DNA of 11,308 nucleotides from JAYEHK01 sp034659475 (GTDB lineage: Bacteria > Bacillota > Syntrophomonadia > Syntrophomonadales > Syntrophomonadaceae): contig JAYEHK010000133.1 in assembly GCA_034659475.1 (NCBI GenBank), forward strand, positions 1 through 11,308, given 5' to 3'. Shown here piece after piece: positions 1-6,685 of the stretch. A program made the position numbers and the translations under genes. The notes under the pieces were generated by a model. The model was not told the origin of the DNA, did no database searches, and worked only from the letters and a program-made list of their open reading frames with translations. Position 1 is the first letter of the stretch; each line of letters begins with the position of its first letter.

Positions 1-1
1 C

Positions 2-133
2 TCAGGTAAGGAAGGTGTTCGGTTACATGACGATTATATGAAAAACTATTTTATCAGCCAGTATGGTGCAATTAAGGACATTGATTTCACCCCTCTTTTT
101 GAAAGTTTTTTGTCGGAAGGAAAAGAGGTGTAG
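2..133 (+). CDS. C-terminal end of a probable RloA-type AAA ATPase (5' partial)
   Basis: The window opens inside a reading frame that stays open from base 2 to the TAG at 131-133 and gives the last 43 residues of a protein, including HDDYMKNYFISQYGAIKDID. The stop lies 3 bases before the GTG of the RloB gene, so the two are almost certainly cotranscribed. RloB genes are typically preceded by an AAA/ABC-type ATPase (RloA, AAA_15/AAA_21 class), and the short charged tail ending near a tyrosine-glycine-alanine segment fits my memory of such ATPase ends. No Walker motif is inside the window, so the family call rests on the partner gene. The reading frame and stop are seen directly; the product is inferred. 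Confidence 0.6.
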   Translation, partial: SGKEGVRLHDDYMKNYFISQYGAIKDIDFTPLFESFLSEGKEV

Positions 134-136
134 TCG

Positions 137-796
137 GTGACCAACATGAAAACTGCGAAAAAATATTATTTTTTTGTAGAAGGTGAAACCGAAAAGTGGT
201 ATTTAGAATGGTTGCAAGACAAGATAAATAACGAGCCTTCATCGAAACATAAGGTTTCAATTGATTGCAAAATCCAGAAGAATCCATTGAAACGGGCAAA
301 ATCTATAAATACGGTATCCAAAATTGAAATTACACATTTATTTGATTACGAGAGTAACGATGAGGTGCATACTACTCAGTTCAAAGAAACTTTGGACGCA
401 CTCAAGAAAGTCTCTACTTTAGGGAAACAAATAAAATATCGACTCGGGTACAGTAATTTTGCCTTTGAATTATGGATCGTTTTACACAAAGCTGATTGTA
501 ATGGCTTACTTGTACATAGACATCATTATCTGGATCCAATAAACAGGGCATATCAGGAAAATTTTGAAAGCCTGGCTCAGTACAAGCATGAGAATAATTT
601 TAAGCGAGTGCTGAGCCATATATATTTATCCGATGTAAGGGCAGCAATTAGCCGCTCCAAGGCCATCATGCAGCGAAATGTGGAAAACGGTTATCAATTG
701 CAGCAATATAAAAACTATTATTATTACAGAGAAAATCCAGCTCTTTCGGTGTGGGAGTCCATTGAAAAGATATTGAAGGATTGTGACCTGGACTAA
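137..796 (+). CDS. rloB: RloB-family protein (TOPRIM-like partner of an AAA ATPase)
   Basis: A 219-residue protein. The N-terminus has the acidic FVEGETEKWY motif (residues 13-22, E15 and E19), typical of RloB and of the first motif of TOPRIM-like nucleases. An acidic patch FDYESND lies at 69-75, and SNFAFELWIVLH (106-117) matches the conserved SNxxFELWLLLH block of the family. These motifs and the upstream ATPase tail make RloB a confident call. Family members pair with an AAA ATPase and are linked to restriction loci and abortive infection (AbiL-like systems); the molecular activity is not firmly established. The GTG at 137 is preferred because AGAGGTG (124-130) sits 6 bases upstream; the in-frame ATG at 146 would be 15 bases away. 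The second acidic motif is less canonical (DYESND, not an obvious DxD), so nuclease activity should not be assumed. Confidence 0.82.
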   Translation: MTNMKTAKKYYFFVEGETEKWYLEWLQDKINNEPSSKHKVSIDCKIQKNPLKRAKSINTVSKIEITHLFDYESNDEVHTTQFKETLDALKKVSTLGKQIKYRLGYSNFAFELWIVLHKADCNGLLVHRHHYLDPINRAYQENFESLAQYKHENNFKRVLSHIYLSDVRAAISRSKAIMQRNVENGYQLQQYKNYYYYRENPALSVWESIEKILKDCDLD

Positions 797-825
797 TTAA
801 TAAATCATTAAGCAATATAAAAAAG

Positions 826-867
826 GTGCGAACTAATAGCCTTCAGAGCGCAAAATAGGTATCGCAC
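826..867 (+). repeat. GTGCGA/TCGCAC inverted pair in intergenic DNA (possible CRISPR-leader-like segment)
   Basis: GTGCGA (826-831) and TCGCAC (862-867) are perfect 6-bp inverted copies separated by 30 bases, and another GTGCGAG occurs at 951-957. Between and after them lie TTTGACGGCAAAAC (877-890) and the CCCCGC/GCGGGG hairpin. From memory, this order of elements resembles leaders of subtype I-C CRISPR arrays in Bacillota. No CRISPR repeat is present, so this is at most a remnant. The inverted pair is seen; the leader reading is a guess. Confidence 0.3.
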
Positions 868-910
868 AAGCGCATCTTTGACGGCAAAACAGCATATTGA
901 AAATACTCAA

Positions 911-930
911 CCCCGCGCTAGCGGGGTTTT
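911..930 (+). terminator. Short GC hairpin with T-run, terminator-like
   Basis: CCCCGC (911-916) pairs with GCGGGG (921-926) across a GCTA loop, followed directly by TTTT (927-930). It lies 115 bases after the rloB stop, in the right direction to end the rloAB transcript. The T-run is short, so termination may be partial. A similar hairpin is also part of some CRISPR leaders, which is the main alternative reading. Confidence 0.6.
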
Positions 931-960
931 CACAATCAAAAAGCAGGCCTGTGCGAGTAT

Positions 961-1000
961 AAAATAATTATTTAGTATTGACATACTAAATAATTATTTT
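961..1000. promoter_or_regulatory. Perfect 17-bp inverted repeat enclosing the -35 box, probable operator
   Basis: The arm AAAATAATTATTTAGTA (961-977) is repeated as its exact reverse complement at 984-1000. The 6-base spacer is TTGACA, the consensus -35 hexamer. Each arm also contains its own palindrome, AAATAATTATTT (962-973 and 988-999), whose centres are 26 bp apart. The expected transcription start is near 1014, so the repeat should not be in the mRNA and most likely acts as DNA. A dimeric or tetrameric repressor bound here would block the -35 region from both sides. No binding family can be named from the sequence. Confidence 0.75.
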
Positions 1001-1007
1001 ATATAAT
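978..1007 (+). promoter_or_regulatory. Consensus sigma-A promoter of the restriction operon
   Basis: TTGACA (978-983) and TATAAT (1002-1007) both match the housekeeping consensus at every base, with an 18-bp spacer, one base above the optimum. The predicted start near 1014 leaves about 43 bases of untranslated leader before the ATG at 1057. It is the only clear promoter ahead of the closely packed operon, and the flanking inverted repeat suggests that a strong promoter is held down by a repressor. Confidence 0.85.
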
Positions 1008-1056
1008 AAATTATAGCTAAAATTTAATTGTAAGAAGCACAGAAAGGGGGATTTCT

Positions 1057-2676
1057 ATGAATTTGAATATAGATTTGGCTTTAAACATGTTGTATCAAAG
1101 GCAGATATCTTCCAGGGAGCAGTTATTGATTGAAATGTTAAGAGTCAAAATGACGCTGAAGATGCTAGAGGACAATGCAAATATTACAGATGATAAAGAG
1201 AAGTTGTTTCAGTTTATGAAAAAAACAACTGAAGATGAATTAGGCTTTTTCCCAGCGGATAGAGATGACTTTTTTGATATTTTTGAAGTGCTAAAAGATA
1301 TTGATTTAATAGAGTTCACCTTGGAAATATACAAAAATGATCGAATGGGGACTGTCATTTCACCTTTATATTTAAGTGCGTATATTTGTGAGGAGATTCA
1401 AAAGCTTCAACCTCAAAAGATACTAATTACTGAAGCTGAAAAGCATCTAGCGGGGCTAAAAGCTCTCATAGATCAGTTTCCTAACTTTGAGTTTACATTG
1501 ACAACCCAGCTCAAACAAATGAACTGGTTCTTGAAGCTGGCCTTTGCTGAATACCAAAATGTTAAGATCGTTTTCGAATCCATTTATACGGATTGCTTGC
1601 TGAATGAGAGTTTTGATTATATCTATTCGCTTCCATCCTTTGGATTTAAGCCTGAAGAATTAGGAAGGAAATTCTTAACTAGAGACAGTGATGGAATTGC
1701 CATGGAAAATATGTTGGATCATTTAAATGGAAATGGAACATTGGGTATCATTGTTCCGGCTAAAATCACCTTTGCGGGAATGGCATATAAAAAACTGAGA
1801 TCCTATATCACAGAAAACTTTAGTGTAAATAGCATCTATATTCTACCCGAGGGAACCTTTAGACCGATGACATCAATCAAGACCTATCTGTTAACGATAA
1901 TGACAAATCCTCAGTCAAATATTGAGATTGGCACTTTGGAGCTAAGCAAAGACTTATTTAATGTTGCAGATAAAAAAGTGATATCAAGTCAGGAATTCCT
2001 ATCACATGAGGACTGGAGGATTGAACTCTTGCTTTCCGATGATGATGAGAATATTCGAAAATTCAAAAGATCCCATTTGGAAAAAGTGAAACTGAAAGAA
2101 GTCACAGAAGTGTTCAGAGGTAAGTCTATCTTAAAAAAAGATACCTCCCTAGGCAGTATATCTGTGCTTAATATCTCCAACATCGAAAACGGTGAGATCA
2201 ACTATTTGGATATGGATACGATTGAAGAAGAAGAACGTAAAATCAAACGATATGAGCTATTAAATGATGATGTCGTTCTATCCTGCAGAGGGACTGCGAT
2301 AAAATCAGCGGTATTTAAACAGCAAAACCGGACAATTATTGCTTCAGCTAATCTGATTGTGATTAGACCAAAGGAGAAGGCCAAAGGGGAATATATTAAG
2401 ATATTCTTTGAAAGTCCTATCGGTGTGGCAATGATTAAGAGCTTCCAACGAGGCACCAGCATTATGAACATCAATCATTCAGATATTATGGAAATGGAAA
2501 TACCTTTAATACCAATCAGTGAGCAGCAGGAAATGATTAATCAATATAATGAAGAGTTGAGTATTTACAAAAAAACCATCAGCCAAGCGGAAAGCAGATG
2601 GGGAAATATAAAAAGCAGTCTTTACAATAAATTAATAGAGGAGGGTCAAAACAATGGCTGTAAAATTAGAGTTTGA
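1057..2676 (+). CDS. Catalytically dead N6-methylase-like domain fused to an HsdS-type recognition domain
   Basis: A 539-residue protein, first gene of the operon, with AAAGGGGG (1043-1050) 6 bases before the ATG. Residues 1-95 are helical with no recognised motif. Residues 99-285 follow the layout of an HsdM methylase fold: VISPLYLSAYICEEI matches the block before motif I, and VPAKITFAGMAYKKLR (233-248) and the PEGTFRP block (264-270) match those after motif IV. The SAM motif DPxxGSG is replaced by ITEAEKHLAG (124-133), and the catalytic NPPF is replaced by SLPSFG (191-196), so methylation is very unlikely. Residues 340-512 resemble one target-recognition domain of HsdS, with RGTSIMNINHSDI near 465-477 and IPLIPISEQQEMI near 482-494, followed by a helical spacer. 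The last 23 bases overlap hsdM. It may bind DNA or SAM-free partners, act as a decoy or regulator, or provide a third specificity; none of this is proven. Confidence 0.75.
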   Translation: MNLNIDLALNMLYQRQISSREQLLIEMLRVKMTLKMLEDNANITDDKEKLFQFMKKTTEDELGFFPADRDDFFDIFEVLKDIDLIEFTLEIYKNDRMGTVISPLYLSAYICEEIQKLQPQKILITEAEKHLAGLKALIDQFPNFEFTLTTQLKQMNWFLKLAFAEYQNVKIVFESIYTDCLLNESFDYIYSLPSFGFKPEELGRKFLTRDSDGIAMENMLDHLNGNGTLGIIVPAKITFAGMAYKKLRSYITENFSVNSIYILPEGTFRPMTSIKTYLLTIMTNPQSNIEIGTLELSKDLFNVADKKVISSQEFLSHEDWRIELLLSDDDENIRKFKRSHLEKVKLKEVTEVFRGKSILKKDTSLGSISVLNISNIENGEINYLDMDTIEEEERKIKRYELLNDDVVLSCRGTAIKSAVFKQQNRTIIASANLIVIRPKEKAKGEYIKIFFESPIGVAMIKSFQRGTSIMNINHSDIMEMEIPLIPISEQQEMINQYNEELSIYKKTISQAESRWGNIKSSLYNKLIEEGQNNGCKIRV

Positions 2677-4210
2677 AAACAAGTTATGGGAAATGGCGGA
2701 TAAATTAAGGGGGAACATTCAAGCTTCCGATTATAAGGATGTCATTTTGGGACTCATTTTCTTAAAGTACATTTCAGATAGTTTTGAAGAAAAATATAAT
2801 CAATTGCTTGCCGAAGGGGATGGCTTTGAAGAGGACAGAGATGCTTATGTAGAGGACAATGTCTTCTTTGTACCCCCTAGTGCCAGATGGGAGTTTATCA
2901 AGAAGAGTGCCAAGCAAAGCACCATCGGTCAAATAATTGACGAAGCCATGATAGCCATTGAACGGGAGAACAAAAACCTAAAAGGCGTATTGCCCAAAAA
3001 TTATGCCAGGCCAGAACTTGATAAGACCAAGCTCGGTGAACTCATTGACCTGTTCTCCTTTAACTTGGGAGATAAAGCAGCCAAAGCACAGGATCTCCTG
3101 GGGAGGGTTTATGAATATTTCTTGGGCAAATTTGGCTCCAGTGAAGGCGAGTTCTATACTCCTCCAACAATTGTAAAACTTCTTGTTGGCATGATTGAAC
3201 CATATGAAGGTAGAGTTTATGATCCTTGTTGCGGCTCCGGGGGTATGTTTGTACAATCCGCAAAGTTTGTTGAGGAGCATCAAGGGAAAAAAGACAATAT
3301 TCATATCTTTGGACAAGAGTTTACCGCTACCACCTGGCGGCTATGCAAAATGAACCTTGCCATTCGTGGTATTGATGGCAACCTAGGTGAAAGAGATGCA
3401 GATACCTTTGGTAACGACCTGCACAAAAATCTAAGAGCGGATTACATATTAGCAAACCCTCCGTTCAATGTCAGTGATTATAACTTAATACAGGACGATG
3501 TTCGTTGGAAATACGGCATCCCCCCTGCCAATAATGCCAACTATGCTTGGATCGAGCATATCATCAGCAAACTGTCACCGAAAGAGATCGCTGGTTTTGT
3601 ACTGGCCAACGGCTCTATGAGCACGTCAACAAAGGCAGAAGCTGAGATCAGAAAAAATGTCATTGAAGCAGGGCTGGTGGATTGTATTATCACCATGCCT
3701 CCAAACCTATTTTACAATGTGACCATTCCGGTTTGCCTCTGGTTTATCTCTAAAAAGAGAGAAAAACGCAAGGATAAAATCCTGTTTATTGATGCCCGTA
3801 AAATGGGAACGATGGTGACTCGTAAGCATCGGGAGCTTTCGGATGAAGAGATTAAACATATTTACGATACTTATCACAGCTGGAGAGATTTAAGCTCTGT
3901 TAAAGAACAATTATTAGTAGCTGAAAAATCAAAGGCCTATAAAATAAAGGATTTGGAAGAAAAAGAGATAAGTGTCTATGAGGATATCCAAGGTTTCTGC
4001 AAATCAGCCGGCCTTGAAGAAGTCAGAGGCCATGAGTATATCTTGATCCCGGGTAGATATGTTGGCATCGAAGCAGTGGAAGATGACGGCGAGCCGTTTG
4101 ATGAAAAGATGACCAGGCTAACAGAAGACCTGGATGCGATGTTTGTTAAATCCCATAAAATAGAGGATGAGATTAAACAGCGATTGGGGGCGATTGGGTA
4201 TGAGTTTTGA
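2654..4210 (+). CDS. hsdM: Type I restriction-modification methylase subunit HsdM
   Basis: The N6-adenine methylase subunit, which transfers a methyl group from SAM to adenine at the site chosen by HsdS and forms M2S and, with HsdR, R2M2S complexes. It has 518 residues, close to the length of EcoR124I HsdM. The HsdM N-terminal helical domain covers about 7-157. The methylase domain has SEGEFYTPPTIVKLL (163-177), motif I DPCCGSGG (190-197) and catalytic motif IV NPPF (268-271), all intact. The C-terminal region after about 430 is charged and helical, as expected for contact with HsdS. ATG 2654 has AGGAGGG (2639-2645) 8 bases upstream and overlaps the previous gene by 23 bases, suggesting translational coupling. 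This is the only intact methylase in the window and presumably protects host DNA. Confidence 0.97.
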   Translation: MAVKLEFENKLWEMADKLRGNIQASDYKDVILGLIFLKYISDSFEEKYNQLLAEGDGFEEDRDAYVEDNVFFVPPSARWEFIKKSAKQSTIGQIIDEAMIAIERENKNLKGVLPKNYARPELDKTKLGELIDLFSFNLGDKAAKAQDLLGRVYEYFLGKFGSSEGEFYTPPTIVKLLVGMIEPYEGRVYDPCCGSGGMFVQSAKFVEEHQGKKDNIHIFGQEFTATTWRLCKMNLAIRGIDGNLGERDADTFGNDLHKNLRADYILANPPFNVSDYNLIQDDVRWKYGIPPANNANYAWIEHIISKLSPKEIAGFVLANGSMSTSTKAEAEIRKNVIEAGLVDCIITMPPNLFYNVTIPVCLWFISKKREKRKDKILFIDARKMGTMVTRKHRELSDEEIKHIYDTYHSWRDLSSVKEQLLVAEKSKAYKIKDLEEKEISVYEDIQGFCKSAGLEEVRGHEYILIPGRYVGIEAVEDDGEPFDEKMTRLTEDLDAMFVKSHKIEDEIKQRLGAIGYEF

Positions 4211-5213
4211 TATTGGGACGGAATTTTTGCTTTATCAAACCGAAGATGGTGCGACAAAAATTAGTGTAACCATGGAAAACGAAACGGTTTGGTTATCACT
4301 TAATGATATGGCTGAGCTTTTTCAGCGGGATAAATCCGTTATTTCGCGGCATATAAAAAACATCTATGCAGAGGGTGAACTCCAAGAGAAACGAACTGTT
4401 GCATATTTTGCAACAGTTCAAAATGAAGGAGGAAGAATCGTTGAAAGGAATGTTACTTATTACAATCTGGATGTAATCATCTCCGTTGGCTATCGTGTCA
4501 AGTCTCACCGGGGGACACAGTTTAGAATATGGGCTTTGCAGATATTAAAGGAGTATATTGTAAAAGGCTTTGCGATGAATGATGATTTACTAAAACGTTC
4601 AGGTGGTGGCAATTACTTCAAAGAGCTATTAGAACGAATTAGAGATATTCGTTCTAGTGAGAAGGTTTTTTATCGGCAAGTATTAGATATTTATGCCACC
4701 AGTATAGATTATGATCCTAACGCCAAGACGTCTAAACTATTTTTTCAAACAGTTCAAAATAAAATGCATTATGCTGCTCATGGGCATACAGCCGCTGAAA
4801 TACTATATCTGAGAGCGAATGCAGAAAGCCCTTTTATGGGAATGAGTGCCTTTGAGGGAAATAGGCCTAAAAAAGCAGACATAACGGTTGCGAAAAATTA
4901 TTTAGCAGAAGATGAGATAAATATATTAAATAGACTGGTATCAGCCTATCTTGAATTTGCCGAGCTGCAAGCAATAAGAAAAAAACCCATGTATATGAGC
5001 GATTGGATACAAAAATTGAATGATTTTATTAAAATGAGTGGCAGTGAATTATTGCAAAATGCAGGGAATATAAGTCATGAACAAGCTAAAATAAAGGCTG
5101 AAATTGAATTTGAAAAATATAAAGAGAAAAATAAGGACGAGCTTTCAAAAGTAGAGCAAGATTTTTTGGAAAATCTTAAAGAAACCCAGAAAAATCTGGA
5201 GGGAAAGAGGTGA
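4200..5213 (+). CDS. RhuM-family protein with N-terminal helix-turn-helix
   Basis: A 337-residue member of the virulence RhuM family, named after a Salmonella SPI-3 gene; its biochemical role is unknown. The N-terminus has ENETVWLSLNDMAELF (27-42) and RDKSVISRHIKNI (43-55), a likely winged helix-turn-helix. The family signature YYNLDVIISVGYRVKS (87-102) and RGTQFRIWALQILKEYI (104-120) follow. The end (about 296-337) is highly charged and probably coiled coil. The in-frame ATG at 4167 would extend it 11 residues, but family members begin near MSFDIGTEFLLYQ, so ATG 4200 is chosen; it overlaps the hsdM stop by 11 bases, with GGGGG (4186-4190) 9 bases upstream as a weak binding site. RhuM genes often sit inside type I restriction operons, as here between hsdM and hsdS. 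A regulator of the locus is possible but unproven. Confidence 0.9.
   Translation: MSFDIGTEFLLYQTEDGATKISVTMENETVWLSLNDMAELFQRDKSVISRHIKNIYAEGELQEKRTVAYFATVQNEGGRIVERNVTYYNLDVIISVGYRVKSHRGTQFRIWALQILKEYIVKGFAMNDDLLKRSGGGNYFKELLERIRDIRSSEKVFYRQVLDIYATSIDYDPNAKTSKLFFQTVQNKMHYAAHGHTAAEILYLRANAESPFMGMSAFEGNRPKKADITVAKNYLAEDEINILNRLVSAYLEFAELQAIRKKPMYMSDWIQKLNDFIKMSGSELLQNAGNISHEQAKIKAEIEFEKYKEKNKDELSKVEQDFLENLKETQKNLEGKR
4393..4419. repeat. Perfect 11-bp inverted repeat inside the RhuM gene
   Basis: GAACTGTTGCA (4393-4403) and TGCAACAGTTC (4409-4419) are exact reverse complements around a TATTT spacer. It encodes the RTVAYFATVQN stretch just after the helix-turn-helix. There is no T-run after it, so it is not an ordinary terminator. 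It could be an internal operator, an mRNA hairpin that slows translation or decay, or a chance result of codon choice. Confidence 0.5.
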
Positions 5214-5219
5214 TGGGGG

Positions 5220-6494
5220 ATGAGTGTTAGCGAATGGAAAAGATATACTGTTCAAGAACTTGTTGATCTAAAAATGCTGGATAAGCCCCTTGATGGAAAT
5301 CATGGAGGAATACACCCTAAAACGTCTGATTATGTGATTTGCGGCGTTCCCTTTATAATGGCAAATGATTTAAAGAATGGGAAAGTGGATTATGGTTGCT
5401 GTAATTTTATAACAGAAAAGCAAGCCAAAACATTAAAGAAAGGTTTTGCAAAACATGGAGATGTACTTCTTACACACAAAGCAACGATGGGAAGAACTGC
5501 AATTGTAGATAATAGTCATCCATACATAGTTTTAACACCTCAGGTTACTTATTATAGAGTGCTGATGGGGATATACAATAAATATCTAAAATACTATTTT
5601 GATAGTAAAGATTTCCAAGATATACTCTTAAATTGGTCTGGATCGGGTAGTACCAGAGCTTATTTGGGAATTACAGGTCAACGTAAATTGCCTATTATAC
5701 TTCCGCCCCTCCCAGAGCAAAAAGCCATTGCCGACACCATTTCCTGCCTCGATGACAAAATCGAGCTTAACAACCGCATTAACAAAACCCTTGAGGAAAT
5801 GGCAAAGGCAATTTTCAAAAGCTGGTTTGTGGATTTTGAGCCTTTTCAAGATGGTGAGTTTGAAGATAGCGAGTTGGGGAGGATTCCGAAGGGGTGGAGA
5901 GTTGGAACAATATCAGATTTAGGTAGTGTTATAGGTGGAAGCACTCCATCCAAAGCTTGTGCTGAATATTATACTGATAGCGGTATTGCATGGATAACTC
6001 CCAAAGATTTATCGAATAACAAAGATAAATTTATATCAAAAGGCGAAATTGATATTACTGATTTGGTTCTGAAAAATAGCAGTACAAAAATAATGCCCAA
6101 GGGTACGGTGCTTTTTAGCTCGCGAGCTCCAATTGGCTACATAGCCATTGCTAAGAACAATGTTACAACAAATCAAGGATTTAAGTCAGTAGTCCCCGAA
6201 AGCAATATAGGTACTGAATATGTGTATTGCTTCTTGAAAAGTAATGTTGACGTGATTGAAAATAGAGCAACCGGTTCAACTTTTAAGGAAGTATCTGGTT
6301 CGGTGATGAAGCAAATTCCTGCCCTTATACCAAGTGATAGTGTCCTCAGTAAATTTCAGCAAATTTTTAATATGTATTTTGAACAGCAAATGCAAATTGA
6401 GTGTCAAAACCAAACATTAATTGCCATTCGTGATTCCCTATTGCCAAAACTAATGTCCGGTGAAATAAGAGTTCCACTAGAGGAGGTGAAATAG
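5220..6494 (+). CDS. hsdS: Type I restriction-modification specificity subunit HsdS
   Basis: The DNA-recognition subunit, 424 residues with two recognition domains as expected for a bipartite target. Domain 1 covers about 1-165. The first conserved spacer begins at ILPPLPEQKAIADTIS (160-175), continues as a long helix, and ends with KSWFVDFEPF (200-209) and GRIPKGW (220-226), the usual entry to domain 2. Domain 2 covers about 227-370, and the second spacer runs to LLPKLMSGEIRV (407-418). ATG 5220 is chosen because AGAGGTGAT (5205-5213), which overlaps the RhuM stop, lies 6 bases upstream; the gap to RhuM is 6 bases. Base composition is clearly richer in G and C in the central spacer (about 5700-5830) than in domain 1, fitting exchange of recognition domains. 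The recognised sequence cannot be read from the protein. Confidence 0.97.
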   Translation: MSVSEWKRYTVQELVDLKMLDKPLDGNHGGIHPKTSDYVICGVPFIMANDLKNGKVDYGCCNFITEKQAKTLKKGFAKHGDVLLTHKATMGRTAIVDNSHPYIVLTPQVTYYRVLMGIYNKYLKYYFDSKDFQDILLNWSGSGSTRAYLGITGQRKLPIILPPLPEQKAIADTISCLDDKIELNNRINKTLEEMAKAIFKSWFVDFEPFQDGEFEDSELGRIPKGWRVGTISDLGSVIGGSTPSKACAEYYTDSGIAWITPKDLSNNKDKFISKGEIDITDLVLKNSSTKIMPKGTVLFSSRAPIGYIAIAKNNVTTNQGFKSVVPESNIGTEYVYCFLKSNVDVIENRATGSTFKEVSGSVMKQIPALIPSDSVLSKFQQIFNMYFEQQMQIECQNQTLIAIRDSLLPKLMSGEIRVPLEEVK

Positions 6495-6496
6495 AG

Positions 6497-6685
6497 ATGA
6501 CCAAAGAAATCAAATGCAATTTATATGCTATAGATGAAAATATATGTCCCGAAAATGACCAACCAATAACGGACAAACAGTGCTCTGGGTGTAAATTCTA
6601 TATAGGATTTGAACTTTATAATGGGCAGAGATGTATAAGATGTTCTGCTTACCATAGGGGGAATGATTTAGATGTCAAAAAGTAA
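6497..6685 (+). CDS. Small six-cysteine protein, probable zinc ribbon, between hsdS and hsdR
   Basis: A 62-residue protein of unknown function that I do not recognise. It has C7, C17, a CSGC pair (29-32) and a CIRC pair (46-49), with H53 nearby. The two CxxC pairs are separated by 13 residues, the layout of a zinc ribbon. A strong AGGAGGTGA (6481-6489) lies 7 bases before the ATG and 2 bases separate it from the hsdS stop, while its end overlaps hsdR by 14 bases. This signal strength and coupling on both sides argue that it is a real, well-translated gene. It has no membrane segment or signal peptide. It could bind HsdR, HsdS or nucleic acid, or act as a small inhibitor, but nothing in the sequence decides this. 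Confidence 0.8.
   Translation: MTKEIKCNLYAIDENICPENDQPITDKQCSGCKFYIGFELYNGQRCIRCSAYHRGNDLDVKK

Noticed and set aside
797..1056. A CRISPR array next to the leader-like segment
   Set aside because: No repeat-spacer units are present; only single short GTGCGA copies can be found.
2202..2474. 90-residue - strand open frame inside the methylase-like gene
   Set aside because: It lies fully inside a well-supported + strand gene and shows no recognisable domain; it is an antisense shadow. The same applies to the other - strand frames over 87-9965.
4167..4199. ATG 4167 as the start of the RhuM gene
   Set aside because: It adds 11 residues not typical of the family and has no better binding site; ATG 4200 gives the usual N-terminus.
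4414..4760. Repeated 12-mer ACAGTTCAAAAT at 4414 and 4749
   Set aside because: Both copies encode TVQN with the same codons in the RhuM gene, so chance codon reuse is enough to explain them.
5728..5922. 64-residue + strand frame within hsdS
   Set aside because: It overlaps the conserved central spacer of HsdS in another frame and exists because that segment is richer in G and C.
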